Source: Cylindrospermopsis curvispora GIHE-G1
GTDB lineage: Bacteria; Cyanobacteriota; Cyanobacteriia; Cyanobacteriales; Nostocaceae
Assembly: GCF_014489415.1 (NCBI RefSeq)
Contig: NZ_CP060822.1
Location: 3,846,737-3,910,736, forward strand
Direction of reading: 5' to 3'
DNA length: 64,000 nucleotides
In this document: positions 36,997 through 46,641 of the stretch, piece after piece
Position numbering within the stretch: position 1 is the stretch's first letter
Layout: each line of letters begins with the position of its first letter
Position numbers and translations under genes: made by a program
The notes under the pieces: generated by a model
What the model was told of the DNA's origin: nothing
Seen by the model: only the letters and a program-made list of their open reading frames with translations
Database searches by the model: none

Positions 36997-38178
36997 TTAA
37001 AGGTTGGGACTGAGTATCAACAATTGCTGCTCTATCAATTTCCTGACTCCAGCTAAATCCACTTGACTTTTCACGAGAATTTGTGATATGCTGTGTACTC
37101 CATCACATTTTTCCATGAACTCTAACTCCTGGGGAGATAGGTTAATAATTTGGTAATCGTAGTTAAATATACATTGACTGGGAAATCCATCTATACAAGG
37201 GTTTAATTCTGGAATAGCTGTTAGTAAGGTATTATCATCTTGCCAATGGCTTTTTTCTAAGGGGGGAGAAGCTAGGAAAAACTCGTAGTGGGCAACCTCG
37301 GGGTCTAATAGTTCTATGAGGCGATATTTTTCTCTGGGAGATAATTCTTGGGCTCGTGCCATCAGTTCTGGCGCTTTCCCCAATAATCTCTCCAGATTCC
37401 AAAAGCCTGGATTGGAAAATCCTACAAACTCTAACCCAGAAGCATCTATGAGCTGGAACAAGGTATCAATGTTATAATCCACTTCCTGGGGATGAACGTA
37501 CATGTCAGCAAAACATTCGTCCTTTTGATTTTCCCATGACCATCTGGCTTTCTCTCTATTGACAATTCTATTGTTTTCTGGTAGAGCAGCAAATATTTTT
37601 CTACCCACTTGTACCCCATCTCCATAATCGCCACGTTTACTTCCTTGAAGAAGTGCGATCGCCTTTTGCATAAGTTGTATTTCCCATCTACCCAATTCAC
37701 CATAAACAAAGATGTGCATAATTCCTCCCGGTGTCAGTTTACCTGCGAGGGACTGAATACCAGCTATGGGGTCAGGTAAATGATGGAGTACACCAACAGA
37801 ATTAATCAAATCAAACTTTCCCGGTATTTGGTCCAGATCATAAATACTCAGGTGGTGAAATTCCACCCGGTTAGCACCGGAACTTTGACAGCGTTTTCTA
37901 GCAACTTCTAGCGTGCCCGGACTGATATCTATTCCTACTACATGTGAGTAGGGATTCAAATGTACTAAATATTCCGTGCTAACTCCTGATCCACAACCAG
38001 CATCTAAAATCCGGATATCTTGTTTTGAGGGTTTTCTCCCGGTACAGAAGTTGTAAGCAGCTAACCAATTCCAGCGCCAATTATATCCTGGTGGTGGTTG
38101 GTCTAAAATTGGTTCAGGGGGGAACGGGTAAGTGTCATAAAGTTTGGCTACAGCAGCAGTGATTTGGGTGTCGGACAT
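36997..38178 (-). CDS. Class I SAM-dependent methyltransferase with C-terminal extension
   Basis: 393 residues. The N-terminal half is a methyltransferase: DAGCGSGVSTEYLVHL is motif I, VVGIDISPGTLEVARKR is the acidic loop, and INSVGVLHHLPDP is motif IV. The C-terminal 150 residues contain FPSQCIFNYDYQIINLSPQELEFMEKCDG, a winged-helix-like tail as found in some cyanobacterial methyltransferases. The substrate is unknown. It is followed, in transcription order, by a gene-free stretch and then the atp operon, and lies downstream of menF on the same strand with a 46-bp gap. Confidence 0.88.
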   Translation of the reverse strand: MSDTQITAAVAKLYDTYPFPPEPILDQPPPGYNWRWNWLAAYNFCTGRKPSKQDIRILDAGCGSGVSTEYLVHLNPYSHVVGIDISPGTLEVARKRCQSSGANRVEFHHLSIYDLDQIPGKFDLINSVGVLHHLPDPIAGIQSLAGKLTPGGIMHIFVYGELGRWEIQLMQKAIALLQGSKRGDYGDGVQVGRKIFAALPENNRIVNREKARWSWENQKDECFADMYVHPQEVDYNIDTLFQLIDASGLEFVGFSNPGFWNLERLLGKAPELMARAQELSPREKYRLIELLDPEVAHYEFFLASPPLEKSHWQDDNTLLTAIPELNPCIDGFPSQCIFNYDYQIINLSPQELEFMEKCDGVHSISQILVKSQVDLAGVRKLIEQQLLILSPNL

Positions 38179-38224
38179 TGTTAGATATTAACGCAGCTGG
38201 TCCTAGTCTATCAGAAAGTCCCCA

Positions 38225-39640
38225 CTACACCAACGCTTTAAGTAAGGCTTGTAATTTAAGCTGCACCTCAGCAAATTCTCGTTCAGGGTCAGAACCTGCA
38301 ACAATACCAGCACCAGCGTATAATCTGGCACAATTATTGTTAATAAGCGCGGAACGAATACCCACAATAAACTCACAATTTCCCCTACTATCTAACCATC
38401 CTAGGGGTGCAGCATATAGACCGCGATCAAATTTCTCGTAGTGCCTAATTTCCGCACAGGCAATTTCTCTAGTCGCCCCTGCTACAGCAGGTGTGGGGTG
38501 CAATTGGGCAACAATTTTTATGGGGTGAACATTATTGGGAACCACAGCAGTAATTGGTGTCCAGAGGTGTTGAATATTTGCCAGTTGTCGTAGTCGTGGA
38601 GTTAGGGGTTGGGGAAATAACCCCAGTTGTGATAGTCTCTGACTGATAAAATCAATTACCAGGTTATGTTCGTGTTTTTCCTTGCTACTGTTGACTAATC
38701 TATGGGCATTAACTGCATCTTCCTTAGGTGTTTTGCCCCTAGGAGCTGAACCAGCTAGTGCATCGGTGATTAGCTGGTGGTCTTGAATGCTAATTAGTCG
38801 TTCCGGACTGGCGCCCAGGAAGTTTTGTCCTCGACCATTACTAATACAAAACACATAACAGTTAGGATGTAAATTCCTTAAATTATTTAGGGATTTTAAT
38901 ATATTAAACGAACTATATGAATATACATCTAATGTGTCTGCCAAAACAATTTTGCTTAACTGTTTAGCTTCTATTTTTTTGAGAGCTGATAAAACTGAGT
39001 TTTTAAAAACGTCCGGATTGTTTATCTGGCTTGTCTGGGAACCCTTGCAGGTGGTCACAGCTATGGGGAGACCATTGGTTAGAGATTGTAAAGTCCTAAC
39101 TTTATTTTGGATATCTTGGAGTATGTGGTTAACATCAACATCAGCATCAACTACCGTGTTGATCACTAGAGTACAAGAGGAATTTTTCACAGCTACTTGT
39201 AATTTGGGTAAAAAAATTGTCGCTGCTGCAAAGGGATAATTAGAATGCTGATGCTGTTCAAAAAAACTAAAACTGCAAAAAAAGTGACTACCTGTGAATG
39301 GTTCATTAAGATTACCGAAATTAATGATATTTTTTAGACAATCTTTAATAAAACCTTCCGTTTTGTTAAATCTGTGTTGACCATTAATATCTAATTTCTT
39401 TATGGCATCAATAGCTACAATGGCTTCCCCTTTACTTTTATTTTCAAAATAAAAGTTTAATGTGTTCCTTTGTCCTAACTTATCTAATACAAATAGGGGG
39501 TCTATAAAATCAATTGCCAAGGAGATGCTAACAATTTGCTGGTGATGATGTTCATAGCATCTTTGTTGCACTGCTAACAGTAGTTGATGCAAATCTTTAT
39601 AATCTGTGAGGAATCTTGGAAGACATGGTGAAATTCTCAT
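38225..39640 (-). CDS. menF: Isochorismate synthase
   Basis: 471 residues. The chorismate-binding fold is seen in the C-terminal half: KIVLADTLDVY, FLGASPERLISI, ALAGSAPRGKT, HLWTPITAVV, LHPTPAVAGATREIA and YAGAGIVAGSDPEREFAEVQ. It converts chorismate to isochorismate, the entry to phylloquinone synthesis for photosystem I. It is divergent from menA-menC-menE across a 220-bp shared promoter region. Confidence 0.94.
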   Translation of the reverse strand: MRISPCLPRFLTDYKDLHQLLLAVQQRCYEHHHQQIVSISLAIDFIDPLFVLDKLGQRNTLNFYFENKSKGEAIVAIDAIKKLDINGQHRFNKTEGFIKDCLKNIINFGNLNEPFTGSHFFCSFSFFEQHQHSNYPFAAATIFLPKLQVAVKNSSCTLVINTVVDADVDVNHILQDIQNKVRTLQSLTNGLPIAVTTCKGSQTSQINNPDVFKNSVLSALKKIEAKQLSKIVLADTLDVYSYSSFNILKSLNNLRNLHPNCYVFCISNGRGQNFLGASPERLISIQDHQLITDALAGSAPRGKTPKEDAVNAHRLVNSSKEKHEHNLVIDFISQRLSQLGLFPQPLTPRLRQLANIQHLWTPITAVVPNNVHPIKIVAQLHPTPAVAGATREIACAEIRHYEKFDRGLYAAPLGWLDSRGNCEFIVGIRSALINNNCARLYAGAGIVAGSDPEREFAEVQLKLQALLKALV

Positions 39641-39860
39641 GGATGTGTCTGTTAATTTTTTTTAAGTTTTATTGATCAAGTGTAACAAATAGATTGTAAT
39701 ATTTTAGTTCTATTACTAGTTCTATTGCGGGTTTTATTAATTCAAATTAGCATCTTCTGGGAACTTGGAGCTATAAGAAAGATGAAATTTCTCGCTCAAA
39801 TTTCTCAGTTAAGTATAGGATCCGGTGGTAAATTTATTAGAGTGTAGTTGATGAGGAATA

Positions 39861-40754
39861 ATGACCACAAGACAAATACCCAATCATAAGTTGTGGATGG
39901 CTGCTATTAAACCACCAATGTACAGTGTTGCTATTATGCCTATATGGGTGGGATCTTGTGTCGCTTTTGCGCAAACTGAAATTTTTGATGGTGTCCTATT
40001 TACGATTTTTGCAACTGCGGCAATTTTGATTCTAGCGTGGGAAAACATCACTAATGATGTTTTTGATGCGGAAACGGGTATTGATAAAAATAAACATCAC
40101 TCATTAGTAAGTTTAACAGGCAATAAGCAATTAATGTTCTGGTTGGGTAATTTGTGCCTAATTTTGGGTTTGTCAGGAATAATTGCGATCGCTTGGTTAC
40201 AAAGAGATCCAACTGTGATTGGACTTATTCTATTGTGTTGTAGTTTAGGTTATGTGTACCAGGGACCTCCGTTTAGATTAGGGTATAAGGGTTGGGGAGA
40301 AGTTTTGTGTTTCTTTGCGTTTGGACCTGTGGGGATGACAGCAGCATACTACAGTCAAACCCAAAATTGGTCACCTACTAATTTAGCTGCTTCGGTTATT
40401 GTAGGGATTGTAACTAGTTTAGTATTATTTTGTTCTCATTTTCATCAAGTAAAAGATGACATTGCTGCGGGAAAGCGGTCACCCATTGTGAGGTTAGGAA
40501 CACAAAGGGGTGCAGAAGTTTTAGTATGGTTTACCGCTAGTATTTATGTGATATGTTTATTACTGGTAGTGTTAGGAATTTTTCCCTTTTGGACTATATT
40601 AAGTTGGTTGAGTTTACCTTTTGGGGTGAAATTATGTGGTCACGTGTGGAAAAACCATCATCTTCCGGAAAAGGTGAGTGATTGCAAGTTCATTGCTATC
40701 GGGGTGCATTTTTGGAGTTGTTTGTTATTAGGGATAGGGTTTATTTTGGGTTAG
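39861..40754 (+). CDS. menA: 2-carboxy-1,4-naphthoquinone phytyltransferase
   Basis: 297 residues with eight to nine membrane helices. The UbiA-family Asp-rich motif NITNDVFDAETG binds the prenyl diphosphate with magnesium, and a second Asp region is HQVKDDIAAGKRSP. It attaches phytyl to DHNA in the membrane, giving demethyl-phylloquinone. It is followed 4 bp later by menC. Confidence 0.95.
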   Translation: MTTRQIPNHKLWMAAIKPPMYSVAIMPIWVGSCVAFAQTEIFDGVLFTIFATAAILILAWENITNDVFDAETGIDKNKHHSLVSLTGNKQLMFWLGNLCLILGLSGIIAIAWLQRDPTVIGLILLCCSLGYVYQGPPFRLGYKGWGEVLCFFAFGPVGMTAAYYSQTQNWSPTNLAASVIVGIVTSLVLFCSHFHQVKDDIAAGKRSPIVRLGTQRGAEVLVWFTASIYVICLLLVVLGIFPFWTILSWLSLPFGVKLCGHVWKNHHLPEKVSDCKFIAIGVHFWSCLLLGIGFILG

Positions 40755-40758
40755 AAAA

Positions 40759-41772
40759 ATGGAGTACCAATTTTCTTTTCGTCAATTCAGTCAGAAATTT
40801 ACCCATGCTGTGATTACCAATCATGGTGTTTGGGATATGCGAGAGGGCATAATGATTAGACTGGTTGATCGAACTGGGAAAGTAGGTTGGGGGGAAATTT
40901 CTCCCATTGCTTGGTTTGGTTCAGAAACCTTAGAACAAGCTAGGGAGTTTTGTAGTCAACTACCAGAGATAATTACTCCAGAGATGATTTTGGGTATTCC
41001 AGCCCACTTACCAGCTTGTCAATTTGCTTTTGAATCGGCCAGAGAAAATTTTTCCAATTCAATACCTGTTTTTAAAAATCAACATTTAAGAGATGAAAGC
41101 CTAATAAGTAAAAAGATGAAATATAGTGCTTTATTACCGAAAGGAGAAGCTGCTGTTCAGGAATGGAAAAATTTATGGCAAAAGGGTTATGAGACCTTCA
41201 AACTAAAAATAGCAGTGGATCACATAACCCAGGAATTAGAAATTTTGCACTTACTGGTTGGTCAACTACCAGAATCTGCCAAAATCCGGTTAGACGCTAA
41301 TGGAGGACTCAATTATCACCAAGCTAAATTATGGTTAGAAGTTTGTGATCAATTTTCTCAAAAGATTGAATTTATTGAGCAACCTTTAGGGATGGATAGG
41401 TTGGAAGAAATGCTAGAATTGAGCCAAGTATATTTAACAGAAATCGCTTTAGATGAGTCCGTTGCCACCTGGCAAAAGTTAGAAAGTTGTTATCAAATGG
41501 GGTGGCGAGGAGTTTTTGTGGTCAAACCAGCTATTTTAGGTTCACCATCTCGGTTGAGGGAATTCTGCCAAAATCACACCATTGATCTGGTATTTTCTTC
41601 TGTATTTGAAACTCCTATTGGTAGAGAAGCTGCGCTCAAGTTGGCTGGGGAACTATCTCATGGCATATCTAATCTATCTGGTAATTGCCGTTCTCTGGGT
41701 TTTGGTATTGACCATTATTTTGCACTACAATCTACAAACTGGCCAGAAGTTTTATGGAATCCTATTTATTAA
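40759..41772 (+). CDS. menC: o-Succinylbenzoate synthase
   Basis: 337 residues, enolase-superfamily barrel with capping domain. The catalytic Lys is in FKLKIAVDH, and metal ligands are in IRLDANGGLN, IEFIEQPLG and IALDESVAT. The second Lys is in VFVVKPAILG. It dehydrates SHCHC to o-succinylbenzoate. It lies between menA and menE in a tight operon. Confidence 0.95.
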   Translation: MEYQFSFRQFSQKFTHAVITNHGVWDMREGIMIRLVDRTGKVGWGEISPIAWFGSETLEQAREFCSQLPEIITPEMILGIPAHLPACQFAFESARENFSNSIPVFKNQHLRDESLISKKMKYSALLPKGEAAVQEWKNLWQKGYETFKLKIAVDHITQELEILHLLVGQLPESAKIRLDANGGLNYHQAKLWLEVCDQFSQKIEFIEQPLGMDRLEEMLELSQVYLTEIALDESVATWQKLESCYQMGWRGVFVVKPAILGSPSRLREFCQNHTIDLVFSSVFETPIGREAALKLAGELSHGISNLSGNCRSLGFGIDHYFALQSTNWPEVLWNPIY

Positions 41773-41786
41773 AAAGTTTATCAGAT

Positions 41787-43223
41787 ATGGACAATCAAAA
41801 CATCTTTAGGGAAAATTGGTTAATAGTTGAAAATGGTGAACAATTTGAACCCCTTGTTAAGGAATTATATGGTGAAATACGTAATCAATTAGATAGGCAA
41901 ATTGACCACAACTATGAACCGGTATATAAACCCCTAAAAATCATTTTAGCCCAGCGAGATCCGGTAAAATTTCTGGCGGGATTTATTGCTGGTTGTGCAG
42001 CTGAGTGTGCAGTTTTTTTATGTAATCCCGACTGGGAAAAAAATGAATGGGAGCAAGTTTGGAATTTAGTAAAACCAGATATTATTTGGGGTGATGAGAT
42101 AAAATTTCCTGATTTTACCACCACTAATATTCCGGAAGAACCTATGATTAGTGGCATTATGATTCCCACTGGTGGTTCATCGGGAAAGATTAAATTTGCC
42201 ATTCATACCTGGGAAACTCTCACCGCGTCAGTGTGGGGATTTACAGAATATTTTAATTTAAGTTCGGTGAATTCTTTCTGTGTTTTACCACTATATCATG
42301 TGAGTGGTTTGATGCAGTTTATAAGAAGTTTTACCACCGGTGGAAAATTAGTTATTACTTCATTTAAACAGCTCACATCTGAATCTAACCAAACATCAGA
42401 TATTTACAAGATAAAAAACTCAGACTTTTTTATATCTCTAGTGCCAACTCAATTACAAAAACTATTAGACAATCAAAAATTAACCCAATGGCTATCGGAG
42501 TTTGAAACTGTATTATTGGGAGGTGGACCATCATGGAATGATTTATTAACCAAAGCTAGAGCAAATGGCATTAGGTTAGCTCCCACATACGGTATGACCG
42601 AAACAGCTTCCCAAATAGCCACCTTAAAACCAGATGAGTTTTTAAAAATAGCACCGGATGAGTTTTTAAAAACTAAAAATAGTGGTCGGACTCTCCCCCA
42701 TGCAGAAATTGTGATAGAGCATCTTCTGGAAAATGAACATTATGGGGGAAATCATCTGGGAGCTATTAGGATTAAAGCTAAATCTTTGGTTTTGGGCTAT
42801 TATCCCACAATTTGGCAGGATAGTCAGGGTTTTTTAACCGATGATATGGGATTTTTAGACCAGAATGGTTATTTACATATTATGGGACGTAGGAGTAATA
42901 AAATTATTTCCGGTGGTGAGAATATTTATCCTCCAGAAGTGGAAGCAGCAATCCGAGCAACTAATCTGATTATGGATGTGTGTGTAATTGGCATACCAGA
43001 TCATAATTGGGGGGAAGCAGTAACAGCTATTTATGTCCCCCAATCTCCTCCCACTCCCATCCCAGAAATCAAAAACCAACTCCAGCAAACATTAACCAGG
43101 TTTAAAATTCCTAAATATTGGATTCCCGTGGTTAGCTTACCTCGTAATCCACAGGGAAAAATCAACATTTCACAACTTCAACAGATCGTCCTGGAATCTC
43201 TCGATCAGGAAATGATCATATAA
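41787..43223 (+). CDS. menE: 2-Succinylbenzoate-CoA ligase
   Basis: 478 residues from the ATG at 41787; a start at 41754 would overlap menC. Adenylate-forming enzyme: the P-loop is [14 protein letters not shown]5 is [12 protein letters not shown], and A7/A8 is [32 protein letters not shown]. The final Lys lies in NPQGKINIS. It activates o-succinylbenzoate with CoA. An in-frame 24-bp tandem duplication at 42633-42672 (encoding PDEFLK twice) adds eight residues in a surface region after the TETAS motif. Confidence 0.94.
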   Translation: MDNQNIFRENWLIVENGEQFEPLVKELYGEIRNQLDRQIDHNYEPVYKPLKIILAQRDPVKFLAGFIAGCAAECAVFLCNPDWEKNEWEQVWNLVKPDIIWGDEIKFPDFTTTNIPEEPMISGIMIPTGGSSGKIKFAIHTWETLTASVWGFTEYFNLSSVNSFCVLPLYHVSGLMQFIRSFTTGGKLVITSFKQLTSESNQTSDIYKIKNSDFFISLVPTQLQKLLDNQKLTQWLSEFETVLLGGGPSWNDLLTKARANGIRLAPTYGMTETASQIATLKPDEFLKIAPDEFLKTKNSGRTLPHAEIVIEHLLENEHYGGNHLGAIRIKAKSLVLGYYPTIWQDSQGFLTDDMGFLDQNGYLHIMGRRSNKIISGGENIYPPEVEAAIRATNLIMDVCVIGIPDHNWGEAVTAIYVPQSPPTPIPEIKNQLQQTLTRFKIPKYWIPVVSLPRNPQGKINISQLQQIVLESLDQEMII

Positions 43224-43665
43224 TCTCCTCCCTGGATTTTTTTCTCTCGATATCTTCTACGTCTCTACGGTTAGTTTCTAACCAGGAAATTATCTCACCT
43301 GACATTTGTCTCTTATTCCGCGTAGCTACATCAATACACACATGTCTGGTAATTGCTTTGGCTACAATCACGTTACTGACATTAATTTCATAGTTAATAT
43401 CAAATTTGTCCCCGGTGATTTTTTTGGGAATTAAGTTAATTATTAATTTGTCTCCACAATAAATTGGTCGTAAATAATCTGCACTTGCGTGTACAATAGG
43501 ATAGGCTATTGATGGATGGGTAAAGAAATTCCTCATGTTGATGTTAACATGCATTAGGGAATCTTCGTAAGCTTCGTGACATATATTTAAAATGTTGGCG
43601 AAGTAAACGACTCCTGCTGCATCAGTATCTGCAAATCTTATGGTTCTTTGGTAAGCGAAAATCAT
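43216..43665 (-). CDS. menI: 1,4-Dihydroxy-2-naphthoyl-CoA thioesterase
   Basis: 149 residues, single hot-dog domain. It opens [35 protein letters not shown] with the catalytic Asp of the 4HBT type ([10 protein letters not shown]). It matches the cyanobacterial Slr0204-type enzyme that hydrolyses DHNA-CoA before phytylation. It is convergent with menE, overlapping its 3' end by 8 bp. menB and menD are not in the window. Confidence 0.9.
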   Translation of the reverse strand: MIFAYQRTIRFADTDAAGVVYFANILNICHEAYEDSLMHVNINMRNFFTHPSIAYPIVHASADYLRPIYCGDKLIINLIPKKITGDKFDINYEINVSNVIVAKAITRHVCIDVATRNKRQMSGEIISWLETNRRDVEDIERKKSREEII

Positions 43666-43715
43666 TGTTGATAGATATATAGTTGATAATAAAGAGGCAA
43701 ATTCCTCGCTTTTGG

Positions 43716-44939
43716 TTAGAGAATATAAATATCCTGGGAGCTGGGATTGAGGTAAGGGTAATGTAAATCAATTAGTTGAGATGCAAAATGTTGCTGAATA
43801 ATCTGTATTCGCTCTTCTATGGCATTTTTACCTTTTTGCCAAGCTTCTAACAGAGCATTGGCAATTATTTGACAACGGTTCATACCAAAACTCTCTTCTG
43901 GAGAGAATTTTTGGTTTGGTTCTTCAGCTAAACTCAATCCAGGCGCTAAGTATTTGGTAAATAGGGGAATTTGGGGCTGAAAATAAATTTCGGTCTCTAG
44001 GTAAGTTGGTTCCAGAATTTTACGGATAGCTGGATAGTCTTGACAGTTAAAATGTAATGTGGCTGTATCATACCTTCTATAAGAAATAGGATTATATAAT
44101 ACTTCAAAACTAAAGGGAATACTGGCATCGTTTAGTCGTTTTGTTAAAATGTTCATCAGGGCGATCGCTCCGGATGGAGTAATGTTAAAATAGATTTCTA
44201 CTATTTTTTTAGAATAATAATTTATATTATGGTTATGGGTATTATGGGATAGATGTTGCTGATTACAGTTGCCAACTGCTATGTAACAACCATTTTGCAG
44301 TCGGTTCTTTGGCATCCAAATCCCTATTAAATCACTAGGAGTAGGAGATCGGTCGGACTTGAGGCAACATTCTGGTTCTACATACAGTGTGAGATTATTT
44401 TTCATTACGGCAATAGTCCCATCTGGTTCTATTCTTAATACCTCCCAGTCAGCATCATAGTTACCTATACCGTGATTATTTTCATGTAGTAGTTGGTAAA
44501 AATCCTGGTCAACACCTAATTTGTAATTCGGTTCTAATCCGTTGGTTAGTAAATAACTACACTGCTGATTATTTGTAGATAAAATGGGCTGCAGTGCCCC
44601 ATTGTAATAAATACCATGGAGGAAATTGCGCAGCAATAGGTTTAGATATTTTTGCTGCAAATCTGGTGAATTATGTCTAAATCTTTGTGCTACCGTACTG
44701 GGTATGGCAAAAGGTTGATATTGGGGATGTTGAATGGAGAAATCCGCTGAAATCTCAATATTTCTCACAATATCAAATAGGGACTCAATAACGGACAGGT
44801 GATAATTATCTACTCGATTTACTGGGGAATTTTGAGAACTACTGATTTGGCTTATTTGGCTATTCTGGGAATTGTTTGACCGCAGACCATGCAAATGGCT
44901 ATTTACGGGGGAATTATTTACTTGGTAACTACTCAACAT
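43716..44939 (-). CDS. HopA1-like protein (putative phosphothreonine lyase type)
   Basis: 407 residues. After an Asn/Ser-rich leader (first 45 residues) comes [18 protein letters not shown] sequence: [72 protein letters not shown] and [18 protein letters not shown]. This agrees with my recall of the HopA1 effector family. In class V lanthipeptide and thioamitide pathways a HopA1-type lyase removes phosphate made by an APH-type kinase. The gene is 134 bp downstream of an APH-like gene on the same strand, which fits such a pair. Catalytic residues were not assigned. Confidence 0.7.
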   Translation of the reverse strand: MLSSYQVNNSPVNSHLHGLRSNNSQNSQISQISSSQNSPVNRVDNYHLSVIESLFDIVRNIEISADFSIQHPQYQPFAIPSTVAQRFRHNSPDLQQKYLNLLLRNFLHGIYYNGALQPILSTNNQQCSYLLTNGLEPNYKLGVDQDFYQLLHENNHGIGNYDADWEVLRIEPDGTIAVMKNNLTLYVEPECCLKSDRSPTPSDLIGIWMPKNRLQNGCYIAVGNCNQQHLSHNTHNHNINYYSKKIVEIYFNITPSGAIALMNILTKRLNDASIPFSFEVLYNPISYRRYDTATLHFNCQDYPAIRKILEPTYLETEIYFQPQIPLFTKYLAPGLSLAEEPNQKFSPEESFGMNRCQIIANALLEAWQKGKNAIEERIQIIQQHFASQLIDLHYPYLNPSSQDIYIL

Positions 44940-45073
44940 TTTAATAGACTTGCACCTCCGAAATATAACTCAAATATACTGGGAATTTAGGCTCTAACAG
45001 CAAATAGTACATAAAGTTTTAACAAATATCCATAGGATAGGATTAACAATCCTTAATATAATCTCTAATGGGA

Positions 45074-46321
45074 TCAACAACCGCGTAAACGAGTTTTAGG
45101 GTAGTAGATTGGTGCTATTTGGCGATTAGTTTCCCGTCCATTTTTTTTGGTGTAAGTTTTAACTCCTATCACAGATGGCAGAATTTTCTGGGGTGAAGTA
45201 CCAAAAATATTTAATAGTGAGTTTTCTGGCATGGTTAATAGTTTTTTGCTAACTTCTAACATAGATAAATGAGTTTTGTCAAAATACTTATAGTAGTTGA
45301 TACATTTTTGAACATAATGGATAAGTGCCAATCCTGTAAATTGAACCACCCGAATAATAAACTGTGGGAAGTGTTCTAAAACCATGGGAAAGATCTGAAT
45401 ATAGGTTCCCATAATTGCAATTAGGGAGGGTTGAACCGTATCCAGGGAAATAAGGGCTAAATCCAGGGATTCTTCTAGGTCTAAACTGAAATCTACCACC
45501 AAACTAGAAAGCCACATTTGTAGATAACTAGCGAGTAGAGTTCCTAAATCAAAAGCGGGATCCCCCCAAGCATATACTCCCCATTGCTTAAATCTGACTA
45601 GACAGTTATCTAAATTCTGCCAACGGGAATGAACCAGAATATTATGCAGTTGTAAATCATTGTGGGTTAAACAACATGGTTCCCAATGGTAAGATAAATC
45701 CCCAATGGCCGATTCTAGTTCTTCATAATGTTGATAAAGCGCATGAAATTCCAGTGCTGCTGTGGGAATGTTGCCCAACACCTGCTGGGTAAGGGAGCTT
45801 ATTCCTTGGACTGGATTGTAATAATTGTAGCGTAACTCTCCCTCGGGTGCAGTATCTATAAAATCACGGTATTCCCGCTTCTGGAAAGTGGAACGATGTA
45901 AATATGCTAATGCACTACCAATAGAAGTGGCAATTTCTAGGGGGAAAATACTGCAACTTTTGTAAAATTCCTCCAGTTCCATATATTCGCTCAGAAAAGT
46001 ACAGACCAGGATAGAGTTTTCCGCATCAAAGTGTAATAGTAAAGATGCGATCGCCGGAATATTACCAAGAAGGGGAAATTGCAGTAGTAATTGGTGAAAA
46101 ACCCACTCATTCCGGGACTGGTAGTTACTGGGATATTCCCCGTTAGGGGTTTCTTGTTTAATTAGAATTTGGCGGTTACCAGAGAGTTTTACCAAGAAAG
46201 CATGTTTATCAATAGTAGTTTTAGGTAAATCAGGTTCAGGGGATGGAGAATCTTGTGAACTGAACAGACCTGCGTCATAAAGGTACTGGATCACATTTTC
46301 GGAAGACAGTGATATTTTCAT
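45074..46321 (-). CDS. APH-like kinase homolog, partner of the HopA1-like gene
   Basis: 415 residues. The aminoglycoside-phosphotransferase fold is shown by LVCTFLSEYMELEEFYKS, the catalytic loop LTHNDLQLHNILV and WGVYAWGDPAFDLGTLLA. In canonical members the position two before the conserved Trp is an IDW metal-binding Asp; here the segment reads RFKQWG, so Gln replaces Asp and kinase activity is uncertain. The C-terminus is basic. It pairs with the downstream HopA1-like gene in what resembles a split class V lanthipeptide synthetase (kinase plus lyase). No precursor peptide was found nearby. Confidence 0.75.
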   Translation of the reverse strand: MKISLSSENVIQYLYDAGLFSSQDSPSPEPDLPKTTIDKHAFLVKLSGNRQILIKQETPNGEYPSNYQSRNEWVFHQLLLQFPLLGNIPAIASLLLHFDAENSILVCTFLSEYMELEEFYKSCSIFPLEIATSIGSALAYLHRSTFQKREYRDFIDTAPEGELRYNYYNPVQGISSLTQQVLGNIPTAALEFHALYQHYEELESAIGDLSYHWEPCCLTHNDLQLHNILVHSRWQNLDNCLVRFKQWGVYAWGDPAFDLGTLLASYLQMWLSSLVVDFSLDLEESLDLALISLDTVQPSLIAIMGTYIQIFPMVLEHFPQFIIRVVQFTGLALIHYVQKCINYYKYFDKTHLSMLEVSKKLLTMPENSLLNIFGTSPQKILPSVIGVKTYTKKNGRETNRQIAPIYYPKTRLRGC

Positions 46322-46641
46322 GTATAACTTTCCCAGTTACTTAAATTACCGAGCTGATTGATGTGGAAATCGAGGAGTTTTCCGTTGTGAGGATTAAGTA
46401 GATAGCGACAATACACCAACCATTAAATATTGCTGTTATCTAGTAATATCTTGTTTATTTAGTGAAAACCTGCCAATATGGCAAATTTACCTTGATTTGC
46501 ACTTCAATTGCACTTCAAATTATACGGAAGACTCTATAGTCCTGTAAAATATTGACACCACTGACGATACTAGTTCCAGTATACATTGAATTTTTAGTTT
46601 TCATCCTATTCATGGTAAAATATACATATACTGATCAGCTC

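Noticed and set aside
38934..39239. 101-codon plus-strand ORF inside menF
   Set aside because: It is an antisense shadow of the well-supported menF coding frame.
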